From positions 100,513,063 through 100,577,062 of the forward strand of contig CM041297.1 of the NCBI GenBank assembly GCA_023052935.1: DNA of 64,000 bases, read 5' to 3'. Below, piece after piece: positions 48,009 to 58,764 of the stretch. The number at the start of each line of letters is the position of its first letter. The stretch's first letter is position 1. The translations under genes and the position numbers were made by a program. The notes below the pieces were generated by a model. It made no database searches. It was not told the origin of the DNA and worked only from the letters and a program-made list of their open reading frames with translations. This stretch comes from Piezodorus guildinii (taxonomy: Eukaryota > Arthropoda > Insecta > Hemiptera > Pentatomidae).

Positions 48009-48176
48009 CCAAGTCAATTGTAACCTTTTCCAAGTCAAATGTAACTTTTTCCAAGTCAAATGTAACCTTTTCCAAGTCAAATGTAACCCTTTCCATTTCA
48101 AATGTCACCTTTTCCAAGTCAAATGTCACCTTTTCCATTTCAAATGTTACCTTTTCCAAGTCAAATGTCACCTTTT
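48009..48176 (-). repeat. 21-bp tandem repeats, left outer arm
   Basis: Eight 21-bp units of CCAAGTCAAATGTNACCTTT or the variant with CCATTTCAAATG. Because 21 is a multiple of three and the unit has no stop, the minus strand stays open (EKVTFDL / EKVTFEM heptads). I regard this as repeat structure, not a protein gene. Confidence 0.93.
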
Positions 48177-48419
48177 TCTTCACTTCTAGCCTTAAATATT
48201 CCGTTTTATTTATTTATTTATTGAAAAATAATTAGTTTAATTGACATTATGACTTTTTTAATAATTTTGGCATATAATAATTGATATTTTTTTTGGGTCT
48301 CTTAGATATTTGATATCAAGTTCTGTTTTTTACTAGCTAATATTTAAAAAAAATTAATTATCGTCTATTTAGTTTTTAGATAGTTGTTGATTTTGAGTTT
48401 TTTAGAGGGGAGGGGTAGT

Positions 48420-50330
48420 TTTTTTGAATAATTAATGTGTTTTCGAGTATTATAATTAAATTTTTCGAGCTGTATTTTTTATCGCTCGCGTGCATTTTAA
48501 CTCGCATTAAATTTTAATGTTTTTTATTGATATAGGGATTAATTAATGTGCTTTCGGGTGGTTATGATTACGTTTTTTGAGCTGTATCTTTTATCGGTCA
48601 TGCGTATTTCAACTCATATTTACTTTTAATGTTTTTTATTGATATAGGGATTAATTATTTTGATTTCGGGTGGTTATCATAAGGTTTTTCGAGCTGTATT
48701 TTTTTCGCTCGCGCTTATTTTAACTAAAATTTACTTTTTATGTGTGTTTATTGATATAGGGATTAATTAATGTGCTTTCGGGTGGTTATGATTACGTTTT
48801 TCGAGCTGTATTTTTTATCGCTCGCGTGCATTTTAACTCGCATTAAATTTTAATGTTTTTTATTGATATAGGGATTAATTAATGTGCTTTCGGGTGGTTA
48901 TCATAAGGTTTTTCGAGCTGTATTTTTTTCGCTCGCGCTTATTTTAACTAAAATTTACTTTTTATGTGTTTTATTGATATAGGGATTAATTAATGTGCTT
49001 TCGGGTGGTTATGATTGCGTTTTTCGAGCTGTATTTTTTATCGCTCGCGTGCATTTTAACTCGCATTAAATTTTAATGTTTTTTATTGATATAGGGATTA
49101 ATTAATGTGCTTTCGGGTGGTTATCATAAGGTTTTTCGAGCTGTATTTTTTTCGCTCGCGCTTATTTTAACTAAAATTTACTTTTTATTGTGTTTTATTG
49201 ATATAGGGATTAATTAATGTGCTTTCGGGTGGTTATGATTGCGTTTTTCGAGCTGTATTTTTTATCGCTCGCGTGCATTTTAACTCGCATTAAATTTTAA
49301 TGTTTTTTATTGATATAGGGATTAATTAATGTGCTTTCGGGTGGTTATCATAAGGTTTTTCGAGCTGTATTTTTTTCGCTCGCGCTTATTTTAACTAAAA
49401 TTTACTTTTTATGTGTTTTTATTGATATAGGGATTAATTAATGTGCTTTCGGGTGGTTATGATTACGTTTTTCGAGCTGTATTTTTTATCGCTCGCGTGC
49501 ATTTTAACTCGCATTAAATTTTAATGTTTTTTATTGATATAGGGATTAATTAATGTGCTTTCGGGTGGTTATCATAAGGTTTTTCGAGCTGTATTTTTTT
49601 CGCTCGCGCTTATTTAAACTAAAATTTACTTTTTATGTGTTTTATTGATATAGGGATTAATTAATGTGCTTTCGGGTGGTTATGATTACGTTTTTCGAGC
49701 TGTATTTTTTATCGCTCGCGTGCATTTTAACTCGCATTAAATTTTAATGTTTTTTATTGATATAGGGATTAATTAATGTGCTTTCGGGTGGTTATCATAA
49801 GGTTTTTCGAGCTGTATTTTTTTCGCTCGCGCTTATTTAAACTAAAATTTACTTTTTATGTGTTTTATTGATATAGGGATTAATTAATGTGCTTTCGGGT
49901 GGTTATGATTACGTTTTTCGAGCTGTATTTTTTATCGCTCATGCGTATTTCAACTCGCATTTACTTTTAATGGTTTTTATTGATATAGGGATTAATTATT
50001 TTGCTTTCGGGTGGTTATGATTACGTTTTTCGAGCTGTATTTTTTCGCTCGCGCTTATTTTAACTAAAATTTACTTTTTATGTGTTTTATTGATATAGAG
50101 ATTAATCAATGTGCTTTCGGGTGGTTATGATTACATTTCTTGAGCTGTATTTTTTATCGCTCATGCGTATTTCAACTTCTATTTACTTTTAATCTTTTTA
50201 TTTTTATAGGGATCTATCCTTGTGTTTTCGGGGGGTTATGAAAATGTTTAAAAGCTTTTTTTTTATCACTCGTGCGGATTTCAACTCGCCTTTATTTTTG
50301 ATATTTTTTTATTGATATTGGGATTGATTG
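48420..50330. repeat. 112-bp satellite array, left arm (two alternating classes)
   Basis: Monomers begin near 48529, 48641, 48753, 48865, 48976, 49088, 49200, 49312 and so on to ~50314 at 110-112-bp spacing (GATATAGGGATTAATTAATG). From the third unit two classes alternate. Class A has GGTTATGATTACG and ATCGCTCGCGTGCATTTTAA; class B has GGTTATCATAAGG and TTCGCTCGCGCTTATTTTAA. This makes a ~224-bp higher-order unit. Units decay toward the centre, where further degenerate monomers are visible to about 50710. Confidence 0.93.
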
Positions 50331-50999
50331 TTTTGTTCTGGGTTCTCATTATAACGTTGCTGGAATATAAATCGTTTAGGTTTTTTTTTTTTTTTTTTAT
50401 TTATTATTATTTTATTAAAGGATTAGTTATAGTTCCTTTTCTAGCGTCCTGAGTAATTTTTTCAACTAAATCTTTTGTAAAGGATCCGCTTCCTAACTTG
50501 GTCTTACAATTATTTGATAATTTAATTGAGGAATCGTTTATTCTATTTTCGGGTGTTCTGATAACATTATTTGAACCAAATTTGTTATCGCTTTTACTCA
50601 TTTTAAGTTACTGTTTCTATCTCATAAATATTCGATAGAGGGATCGTTTATAGTGTTTTCGGGAATACTAATAGAGCTTATGACATTTATTTATAGCTAG
50701 TGCACATTTTAACTTAAATGAAAAGTGATCTAGAAGAATGCGCAATCGCGATGTAACGTCCAAATCAAAAATGTAATCAGATCCTGCAAAAAAACAATAA
50801 ATAATTTTTACATCATATTATAACATAATACCTACGGTTTGTAGAAATTCCCAAGCGCATAAAAGAATAAAGTTCAAAACACGTTATGAGAATCCCCTAA
50901 AACAAAAACAAAGAAAGACCACTGCAAATGCAAGTTTAAATGAGAGCAAGCGACAATAAAAACGGCTTAAACAACGTAATCACAAGACCCGAAAAGATA
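50331..50999. other. Centre of the foldback element
   Basis: Mostly degenerate monomers, for example a TCGTTTATTCTATTTTCGGG unit near 50538-50557 and a TCGTTTATAGTGTTTTCGGG unit near 50643-50662, with a T run at 50380-50398. Polarity changes at about 50.72 kb, where the inverted monomers of the other arm begin as decayed copies. The 64-codon minus-strand frame at 50407-50601 is the only open frame. It overlaps degenerate monomers and has no domain that I know. Confidence 0.6.
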
Positions 51000-52110
51000 A
51001 TTACAAACGTCTATAACAATAAAAAATATCAAAAGTAAATCCGAATTAAAATACGCATAAGCGATAAAAGATACAGCTCAAAAACGTAATCATAACCACC
51101 CAAAAGCACATTAATGATCTCTATATAAATAATAAACATTAAAAGTAAATTCACGTTAAAATGCGCGGGAGCGATAAATAAATAAAACTAAAAAAACATA
51201 ATTATAGGACCCGAAAACACAATTTTCAACACCTATATCAATAAAACACATAAAAAGTAAATTTTAGTTAAAATAAGCGCGAGCGAAAAAAATACAGCTC
51301 GAAAAACGTAATCATAACCACCCGAAAGCACATTAATTAATCCCTATATCAATAAAACACATAAAAAGTAAATTTTAGTTAAAATAAGCGCGAGCGAAAA
51401 AAATACAGCTCGAAAAACCTTATGATAACCACCCGAAAGCACATTAATTAATCCCTATATCAATAAAAAACATTAAAATTTAATGCGAGTTAAAATGCAC
51501 GCGAGCGATAAAAAATACAGCTCGAAAAACGCAATCATAACCACCCGAAAGCACATTAATTAATCCCTATATCAATAAAACACATAAAAAGTAAATTTTA
51601 GTTAAAATAAGCGCGAGCGAAAAAAATACAGCTCGAAAAACCTTATGATAACCACCCGAAAGCACATTAATTAATCCCTATATCAATAAAAAACATTAAA
51701 ATTTAATGCGAGTTAAAATGCACGCGAGCGATAAAAAATACAGCTCGAAAAACGTAATCATAACCACCCGAAAGCACATTAATTAATCCCTATATCAATA
51801 AACACACATAAAAAGTAAATTTTAGTTAAAATAAGCGCGAGCGAAAAAAATACAGCTCGAAAAACCTTATGATAACCACCCGAAATCAAAATAATTAATC
51901 CCTATATCAATAAAAAACATTAAAAGTAAATATGAGTTGAAATACGCATGACCGATAAAAGATACAGCTCAAAAAACGTAATCATAACCACCCGAAAGCA
52001 CATTAATTAATCCCTATATCAATAAAAAACATTAAAATTTAATGCGAGTTAAAATGCACGCGAGCGATAAAAAATACAGCTCGAAAAATTTAATTATAAT
52101 ACTCGAAAAC
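51000..52110. repeat. 112-bp satellite array, right arm
   Basis: Inverted monomers (CACATTAATTAATCCCTATA) spaced ~111-112 bp, with the same class A/B alternation. The outermost monomers match the outermost left-arm monomers variant for variant (including the unit with AAATCAAAATAATTAATCCC), while inner ones are fewer and more degenerate. Confidence 0.92.
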
Positions 52111-52363
52111 ACATTAATTATTCAAAAAAACTACCCCTCCCCTCTAAAAAACTCAAAATCAACAACTATCTTAAAACTAAATAGACGATAATTAATTTTT
52201 TTTAAATATTAGCTAGTAAAAAACAGAACTTGATATCAAATATCTAAGAGACCCAAAAAAAATATCAATTATTATATGCCAAAATTATTAAAAAAGTCAT
52301 AATGTCAATTAAACTAATTATTTTTCAATAAATAAAACGGAATATTTAAGGCTAGAAGTGAAG

Positions 52364-52531
52364 AAAAAGGTGACATTTGACTTGGAAAAGGTAACATTTG
52401 AAATGGAAAAGGTGACATTTGACTTGGAAAAGGTGACATTTGAAATGGAAAGGGTTACATTTGACTTGGAAAAGGTTACATTTGACTTGGAAAAAGTTAC
52501 ATTTGACTTGGAAAAGGTTACAATTGACTTG
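52364..52531 (+). repeat. 21-bp tandem repeats, right outer arm
   Basis: Inverted counterpart of 48009-48176 with identical unit order, including the terminal variant CAATTGACTTGG. The two 'heptad' frames translate identically, which shows near-perfect identity of the arms. Confidence 0.93.
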
Positions 52532-52538
52532 GAAATGC

Positions 52539-52540
<2 letters not shown>

Positions 52541-52599
<59 letters not shown>

Positions 52600-52602
52600 T
52601 TT
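52541..52602. repeat. (TA)n plus poly(T) at the foldback right end
   Basis: A TA microsatellite starts exactly at the element's terminal TATATATA. It is either the preferred target or a later expansion. Confidence 0.9.
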
Positions 52603-52671
52603 ATAATGTTTTTAATTAGAATATAAAAACGTCATCTTACAGTGTTAATTGATAATTTGTTGATGTATTTT

Positions 52672-52714
52672 AGTGAGTGCTGATGATGGGGAAGGCTCCC
52701 GAAACGTTGACTCG
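52672..52714 (+). ncRNA. Hammerhead ribozyme motif (intact core)
   Basis: CTGATGA (52680-52686) is followed by a short stem II (GGG/CCC around GAAGGCT) and GAAACGTT (52701-52708). A stem I can form from GAGT (52675-52678) with ACTC (52710-52713). Stem III would be the self-complementary ACGT, as in minimal Penelope-type hammerheads. All core bases are present. Without the foldback element this motif would lie about 0.36 kb past the stop of the GIY-YIG relic, where a Penelope-like element's 3' repeat is expected. Confidence 0.7.
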
Positions 52715-52799
52715 TTTTTGGAAGATTTAGAAACCTACTAATCATTTGTAATATGGACATATAAATTGATAAATCTGGGTTATCAATTACAAAAAGCTC

Positions 52800-53153
52800 G
52801 GCTATAGTAGAGCAATTAAAGAGTTTCATTAGGGCTGGACTATAGTGTTAGAGGTTAAGCTGAAAAGGCAAGAGGCCTTTAGTTAACGAAGGCGGTCCAA
52901 TTAGTAAAGGAACCTTATTACCATCTGGATCCAGTTTCCTAGCGCTACTTCCCTTCCTCTGTCCTTCTAGTATTTTAAACTAATTTTCAGACGGGCCAAA
53001 TATCTTTTTAGAATAGCAACGATTTATCTCAAAATCCTTCTTAAAACAATTTAGGGTGTTATTGACTTAACATGGAGGGAAACAGAATATTTAAGTTCTG
53101 TTCATTATTGAATATGGGTTGGTTAATATTGGTTTAGTTTAGTATATGATTTT
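52800..53153. other. Unassigned sequence
   Basis: No recognised gene or repeat. It ends at the left duplication of the LINE insertion. Confidence 0.35.
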
Positions 53154-53166
53154 GATCTTTGTATCA

Positions 53167-54248
53167 AAGCGTTCGACCGAGTCTGGCACCCAGGACTCCT
53201 TTATAAACTCCGTCAATTCCTTCCCGCAACATACTACTTGATAATCCGTTCCTACCTCACTAATACAACCTTCAAAGTAAATCATAACCTTTCCTACTCT
53301 TCCATATTTTCTCAGTCTGCAGGTGTACCTCAGGGTAGTATCTTAGGTCCCATCCTTTATACGGTATATACAGCTGATATTCCACTCCATCCATCCACTG
53401 TCTCACAACTTATGCGGATGACACTTGTGTGTTATCTGTACATAATGATCCATCCGCTGCATCCCGAACCCTTCAGTCTCACATCACAGCCATTGAGGAA
53501 TGGTGTCAGAGCTGGAGGATTAAAATAAATCCTAAAAAATCCCACCAAATTACCTTTACCCTTCGTCGCAAACCGATGACTTCCTGCCCCACTGTATCCT
53601 TTAATAATACCCCACTCATACCTGTTGAACAAATCCGTTACCTAGGACTCCATCTTGACAAACGTCTTACATGGAATCCCCATACGCGACTTAAACGACA
53701 AGAAACTGCCCGTAGATACCGATTACTACAACACTTACTAGACAAACGTTCAAAACTTCCAATTTATTACAAAAAGCTCATTTATGTTACCATCATCAGA
53801 CCCATCTGGACATATGGAATCGAGCTTTGGGGCTCTACTAAACCATCTAATTCCTCTCGTATTCAATCCTTACAATCCAAAATCCTTCGCAAAATCCTAA
53901 ATGCTCCTTATTTCGTTACGAATAAAATCATCCATTATGACCTAAATATCCCATTTGTCGCAGAACTAGCCCGAAACAGATACGCCTCTTTTCATTCCAA
54001 ACTCCCAACCCACACGAATCCTCTTGTACGCAACTTATCATTCCCATCTATTCCTGACAACCCTCCGAGGCGATTGAAAAGACGATGGCCTCGAGACCTA
54101 CTTTAATTAAATTGACTTTGAAGTGCTACCACTGGCTAGTTTCTTCACAAGACATTATCACGCCCATAAGTGTCAATTAGCCCATTTACTTGTTGTATAT
54201 ATTGTATGTACAGTAGTAAATATCAATAAAATATTTAAAAAAGAAAAA
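53167..54248 (+). pseudogene. Jockey-like LINE RT relic with 13-bp duplications
   Basis: 5'-truncated insertion starting within the RT domain (AFDRVWHPGLLYKLRQF). Then come SAGVPQGSILGP, a disrupted YADDT region (a one-base change of frame near 53410), and IEEWCQSWRIKINPKKSHQ. A 225-codon frame (53429-54106) ends PRRLKRRWPRDLL. The 3' UTR ends ATATCAATAAAATATTTAAA. Flanked by exact 13-bp duplications GATCTTTGTATCA (53154-53166, 54249-54261). It is the best-preserved copy of the family in this window, but truncation and a frameshift mean it is dead. Confidence 0.94.
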
Positions 54249-54261
54249 GATCTTTGTATCA

Positions 54262-56490
54262 GCGCACAAACTTTAATAAGGTTAATTAATTCAATTAAGT
54301 TAGGGAAATTTAAAAAATCTAAAAGAATAAAATAAATCTAATAAGATCATATAAAGAAATTGAAGAAAAATTGAGGACCTTGAGTTAACAGTTCGAAAGC
54401 AAAGCTTGCACCTATGAGCATATGTGCGAATGAACCAGGCAAGACTAAATAAGCAAATTTTTAGCAAAATATGATAGTAAAATACATACAAATTATTTTA
54501 ATATTGAAATCATCGCAATTACTAGCTAAATCTCGGTATAATTTTGTAATAATTGATATGATTCATTAAATATTGTGGAAACCAGAGTCATAAACAATTG
54601 ATAGGTAATTTTTTTGCTAGTCCTAAAATATTTGTCATTTCTAATAGCTTATCACCTCTTTTAAGAATACCATCAATTATTAAGAATTAGATATTCTACC
54701 TCAATAGATTTTAACACATTAAGCCCTTACACGTGTTGTGGGGTTTATTTATTATATTAATATTGTTTATATTTACTTTTTTACTTTTGCGTGAAAATCG
54801 TCTTTTCGTGACTCGAGTCGTTTAAAGGTCAGGATCTATTTTGATAGGCCTCGTCACTCTCGCATAAATGTCAGTACCGCAATAAAACCTGTTTATAACT
54901 ATTCTATTTTGAAAGATAAGAACCTATTGACCTAAAAAGTGACAGTATCATCCTCTCGATCTATGATATATATTCTTATTTTGTTTTTCGTATTTTTAAT
55001 ATTTACAACCTTCGATAATACGGTGATTATACTTTTTTTTATATTATTTGCAGCACTATCTAATCTCATCACTGAACTACTGATGTTATAGTAATATACT
55101 TTTTTTCTGTTTACTTCCATTTCAATACGTATAAAATATGTATTTCGATCGTTAATATTTTATTGTCGATATTGTAACGATTTTGATTAAACGTCATATA
55201 TGACACTGGACTACTGTTCTCCGAAATTCCTTAGTTCAAACCTGGCTGATATAGAATAATTATTTATTCTTTTATTTCAGCAGTGGGGTGACCTTGGAGA
55301 CACCCAACCTCTAAAAAAAGGGTACCCAAAATCAGGGAAAAATCCTGGCGTCTGTGCGTGATCTAGGCCAAATCATCTCTTCGTACATAACTATTGATCC
55401 TGAAACAGTATTCCTACATGTACTGTAACCAAGAACCTTCATGAATATAGAGCTACAAGTTTATTTTTGTATTATATTAGTTAATTACTAATTCTAATAA
55501 AATAGACTGACATGATGTATGTGCCAATTTTATAAATTCCTTCCCCTAAATTATCTTCAGTTTATTTGAAATAAACCACCATATTTTAATGTTAACAGTA
55601 GTAAGACTATGAAACAATGTAATAATTAAAATGTATAATCATACACATTTTTGAAAAGAAAGTAATAATATATATGTTACCAATACCTTGTAATAAACAT
55701 AGATATATACCGTTGGAAACAAACAGGTTTCAGGAAGAAATATATATTTTTTTTTTAGAAAAAGAAAAAAAAAGATGTATGAATGTAATCTTATAGCAAT
55801 ATTTTTATTGTCCATTGTGACAGATTGTAATATATCCGAATAAATAAATATTTTTAATCGATAAAGTTACAGAAGTCAATGCAATGACAAGGAACCTAAA
55901 ATATTAAGTTTTTTTGATCAATAATCAAGTTTTAGATATCACATGGAAAACAAATATAATCTCTATAATATTACGATTATTTTTTAACCAAATCAGAACT
56001 TAAAAAAATTATATCATTTAGCCAATAAAGGAAAAATTGTGTAGACAAGAAATTTTTAATTTTCTTTCGGCGCAAGACTACTACATTTTAATGGATTGTA
56101 GAAAAACCGCAGCAAATTATTACTCTATGGTTTATTATTTCCTAATAAATATATTTTGGTTTAACGGATTGTTGGTAACACAAAAAAAAAAAAATTACAG
56201 CTGCTTCTTATTCGCACATACATCATAAATGGACCAGTGGTTTCGGAGAAAAGCCAGGAACGGTGTATAGCGGACAGACGGATTTTTTTTTTTCGTTATT
56301 CGGGTTTCTACGCATCTTGAAACCTCTTTGAGAAGAGGGGAGTAATTTTTAATTATTTTTGGTCGATCAGAAAGATTCATTATTGAAAATAATAAACCAA
56401 ACCCCCCAAAAAATATTTGTGTTATTATTATTTTGATAAAAATACAATTAAATCCCGAAGTATAGACAATTGACATATACGGTCATTAGC
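54262..56490. other. Unassigned AT-rich sequence
   Basis: A few words of R can be read (GATATATACCGTTGGAAAC-like near 55700; AACGATTTTGATTAAACGTC near 55176), suggesting very old R debris. No gene seen. Confidence 0.35.
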
Positions 56491-56499
56491 TATCTGCTA

Positions 56500-56815
56500 G
56501 CAAATTGTTCTATCCCACCCTGAAACCATTCTTTGGGATAGCTGTCGAAGAACTATTGGACCACAATTTCAACTTCCGCACAATTACCTTTTTTTTCCTT
56601 AAAATGAATCGAACCTAGCAATAAGCCGATGGCGCGAGATCAAGACTATGGTAGATGAGGCAGGAGTTCGAACCCATGAAGTTCACTAAAATTGTCTTTG
56701 ATTCGACGGAAAGTGTGAGGACGAGTATTATTTTGTTCGAATAAAACTTCTTTTCGATTAATCAAAGCAGGATCACGCTCTAACAACTTCGTATACAATT
56801 TTACAATTGTTCACA
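56500..56815 (-). pseudogene. mariner-type transposase relic (second lineage)
   Basis: The minus strand reads LYTKLLERDPALINRKEVLF, then EQNNTRPHTFRRIKDNF, ELHGFELLPHLP and, past stops, FFDSYPKEWFQGGIEQF. That is the order of mariner transposases around the second catalytic motif (normally HDNARPHT) and the C-terminus. The catalytic Asp of that motif is Asn here. It differs in sequence from the two deleted mariners and lacks visible terminal repeats, so it is an older, unrelated relic. Confidence 0.75.
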
Positions 56816-56816
56816 G

Positions 56817-57680
56817 TTGGGTTCAGAATTCATAAGGAATAAATTCATAAAGAATAAGCTTCAAAATTCTAAAAAACGCAAAGCATTATTTTTTTTTTTC
56901 TCAAATCGCCTCCTTGCATCAACCGAAAAAGCAGTTAAACCTCGATCTAGCCGTTTATTGGGTATACGGATTTCGCTAGGAAACCCACTTTTCATTAAAA
57001 AATACCCGGTAAAATCTCATATGAGAAAGGTTTTAATCCATATACATAAATAAATACACAAACAAAAACACCTTTATTTGGAACATCGCTCAGTAATTTT
57101 TAAGCGTGAACAGCCATTTTCCGGTAATCTACGTTTCGCCTTTCCCTATTTACATTTACATAGTTTTCTTGCCTAGTAGGCTAGTAGTTTAATAGTCAAA
57201 GAGTTTCGTGAGCCTCTTGATTTATAGCAGTTTGGCGTGCTAGGGTTTGGAGGGACCCGGTGACTATCGTGCTACCTAAGATTGCCATTCCTTACTGACA
57301 TATATTAAGAAAGCAATAGCTGATGGAAATATATTGGAAATTATATTCGTAGTAATAAAAACGAATACAATAAAGAATTTCAGAGGTGATTAAATCACCT
57401 CTTTGCTATAAGAAATCACCAGAGATTTCAAGATTATTTAATTCTAATGTTGAGCATAACGCAAAATTGTTTTTATGTCTGTCTGATGTAATATTTTATT
57501 ATCTGATTGCCTAAAACATGCCTAACCATCATTTCTACTTTCCCTTGTCTATAAATTAAATACATTTTAAGACAAAATAATGAAATCCTTCCCAATTTTT
57601 CAACTGAAATACACTTTACAAGTTTATTAGGGCCTAATCATGAAGAACAGACAAACAGAGGTAAAAAAAAATGGCCGACA
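56817..57680. other. Unassigned AT-rich sequence
   Basis: The 78-codon plus-strand frame at 56817-57053 is lysine-rich with no recognisable domain. It lies antisense to where the N-terminal part of the mariner relic would be. Confidence 0.3.
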
Positions 57681-57689
57681 CTTTTATAC

Positions 57690-58045
57690 TCACTTTTTCA
57701 AGACTTTCAAAATCAAAACTTAAACATTCAACACTTACACATATTTTCTGAAACTCATTTGGACTTACGCGTCCCAGACATACTGGACAGCAAAATACAC
57801 ACATAGGTAAAATTCAAATTCTCTCATCAAAAACATTTATAACTATAACAAATTCACAATGGTACATTAGCACCATTACTTTAAATATAGATCTTCGCTA
57901 AGCCAACACTCAACGAACAGATTCGGACCATCTACAAACGTTTTCACGGACATACTGACACATTAATGCAGAACATGGCCACTACTAAATGTTTCAACAT
58001 TCCTCCAACACTGAAAAATAGCTGGATGAGGGACCTCCTGTCATA
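57690..58045 (+). pseudogene. Jockey-type LINE RT C-terminal relic (diverged)
   Basis: Reads LIWTYASQTYWTAKYT, then (shifted) KTFITITNSQWYISTITLNI and DLRLANTQRT. It parallels the 'P-WTYG-QLWG-A--SN' and 'K-LR-I-NAPWYV-N--LH-DL' blocks of jockey ORF2. Several stops and frame changes. It is more diverged than the 31/53-kb family. Confidence 0.6.
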
Positions 58046-58760
58046 AACAGAAAATAGGAATCAAGGTAGAAAGCTATCCATCAAGCCTACCACTTCTCAA
58101 GATCTTAACCCCCATCGCATTAATTTGTTGTCCATGAAGTTAGCAGGTGTGAATAGAAACATTAAGATTAAAAAAAACAAAAAAAAACTCTGTGTCCAAA
58201 TATCTAAGACTTGCAAAATTTATTATGTAACTTCAGCTGGATCTGAAATTTCATATTTATGTTTTGTATAATATCGGGTATGTTTATTCTACATTTAAAG
58301 AGGTTAAATCCTGAATTTACAAACTCCACCTTTATATTCTTTATTAGTTATTTCTTAAATATTATTCCTGACACATCCCTAATAACTATAAAAGCCTATA
58401 GTATAGAAAGTCTAGCCTATGTTTCGTTATAAAATAGATTCTAGAAAATTTATATTGTAATAAATGAAGTTATAGAAGAGATATTTAGGGTTGAAGTATC
58501 AGTAAAAACACCTGATTCTTTTTTACAATCATAGGATTAATAAATAGTCTATTTATATATATTTAAAAGTTTTCAAAACTAATAAGTTAAATTAAAAAAT
58601 GAAAAGGAAATATAAGCCTTGATTTGATATCTGTAAAAGGCGCAATGTGACAATTTTACCCTCCTTTCTTGTACGTCAGGCAGGTTTGCATAACATGACG
58701 AGTGTACGGAGTTGTTGTTTGTTATTCACTTAACGTAACCTAATCCTAATTTGGCTAATC
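58046..58760. other. Unassigned AT-rich sequence
   Basis: No recognised gene or repeat. Confidence 0.35.
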
Positions 58761-58764
58761 GGAC

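Larger units (their letters stand above)
47994..52546. mobile_element. Foldback-type element with satellite-filled inverted arms
   Basis: A ~4.55-kb inverted-repeat structure. From outside in, each arm has a TATATATAGCATTTCC end; eight 21-bp repeats; ~0.25 kb of single-copy sequence; then an array of ~112-bp monomers. The outer ~0.7 kb of the two arms are close to perfect complements. Both 21-bp arrays even keep the same order of variant units. The left arm (to ~50.7 kb) has about 17 clear monomers and the right arm about 10-11, so the arms differ in length. The layout matches Foldback (FB/Galileo-like) transposons. No transposase is visible, so it would be non-autonomous. The TA-rich flank hides any target-site duplication. 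Confidence 0.88.

Noticed and set aside
47953..48183. 76-codon minus-strand frame of EKVTFDL heptads (and its partner at 52358-52606)
   Set aside because: It is the translation of stop-free 21-bp repeats in the foldback tips; no start context or non-repeat protein sequence supports a gene.
50407..50601. Foldback cargo gene
   Set aside because: The frame overlaps decayed monomers and shows no known domain; left as a low-interest finding only.
48420..52110. CRISPR-like array
   Set aside because: Monomers are contiguous ~112-bp units without unique spacers, and the context is eukaryotic transposon DNA.
46503..52714. Hammerhead pair as long terminal repeats of one LTR element
   Set aside because: The sequences around the two motifs do not align beyond the ribozyme core, so an LTR pair is not supported.
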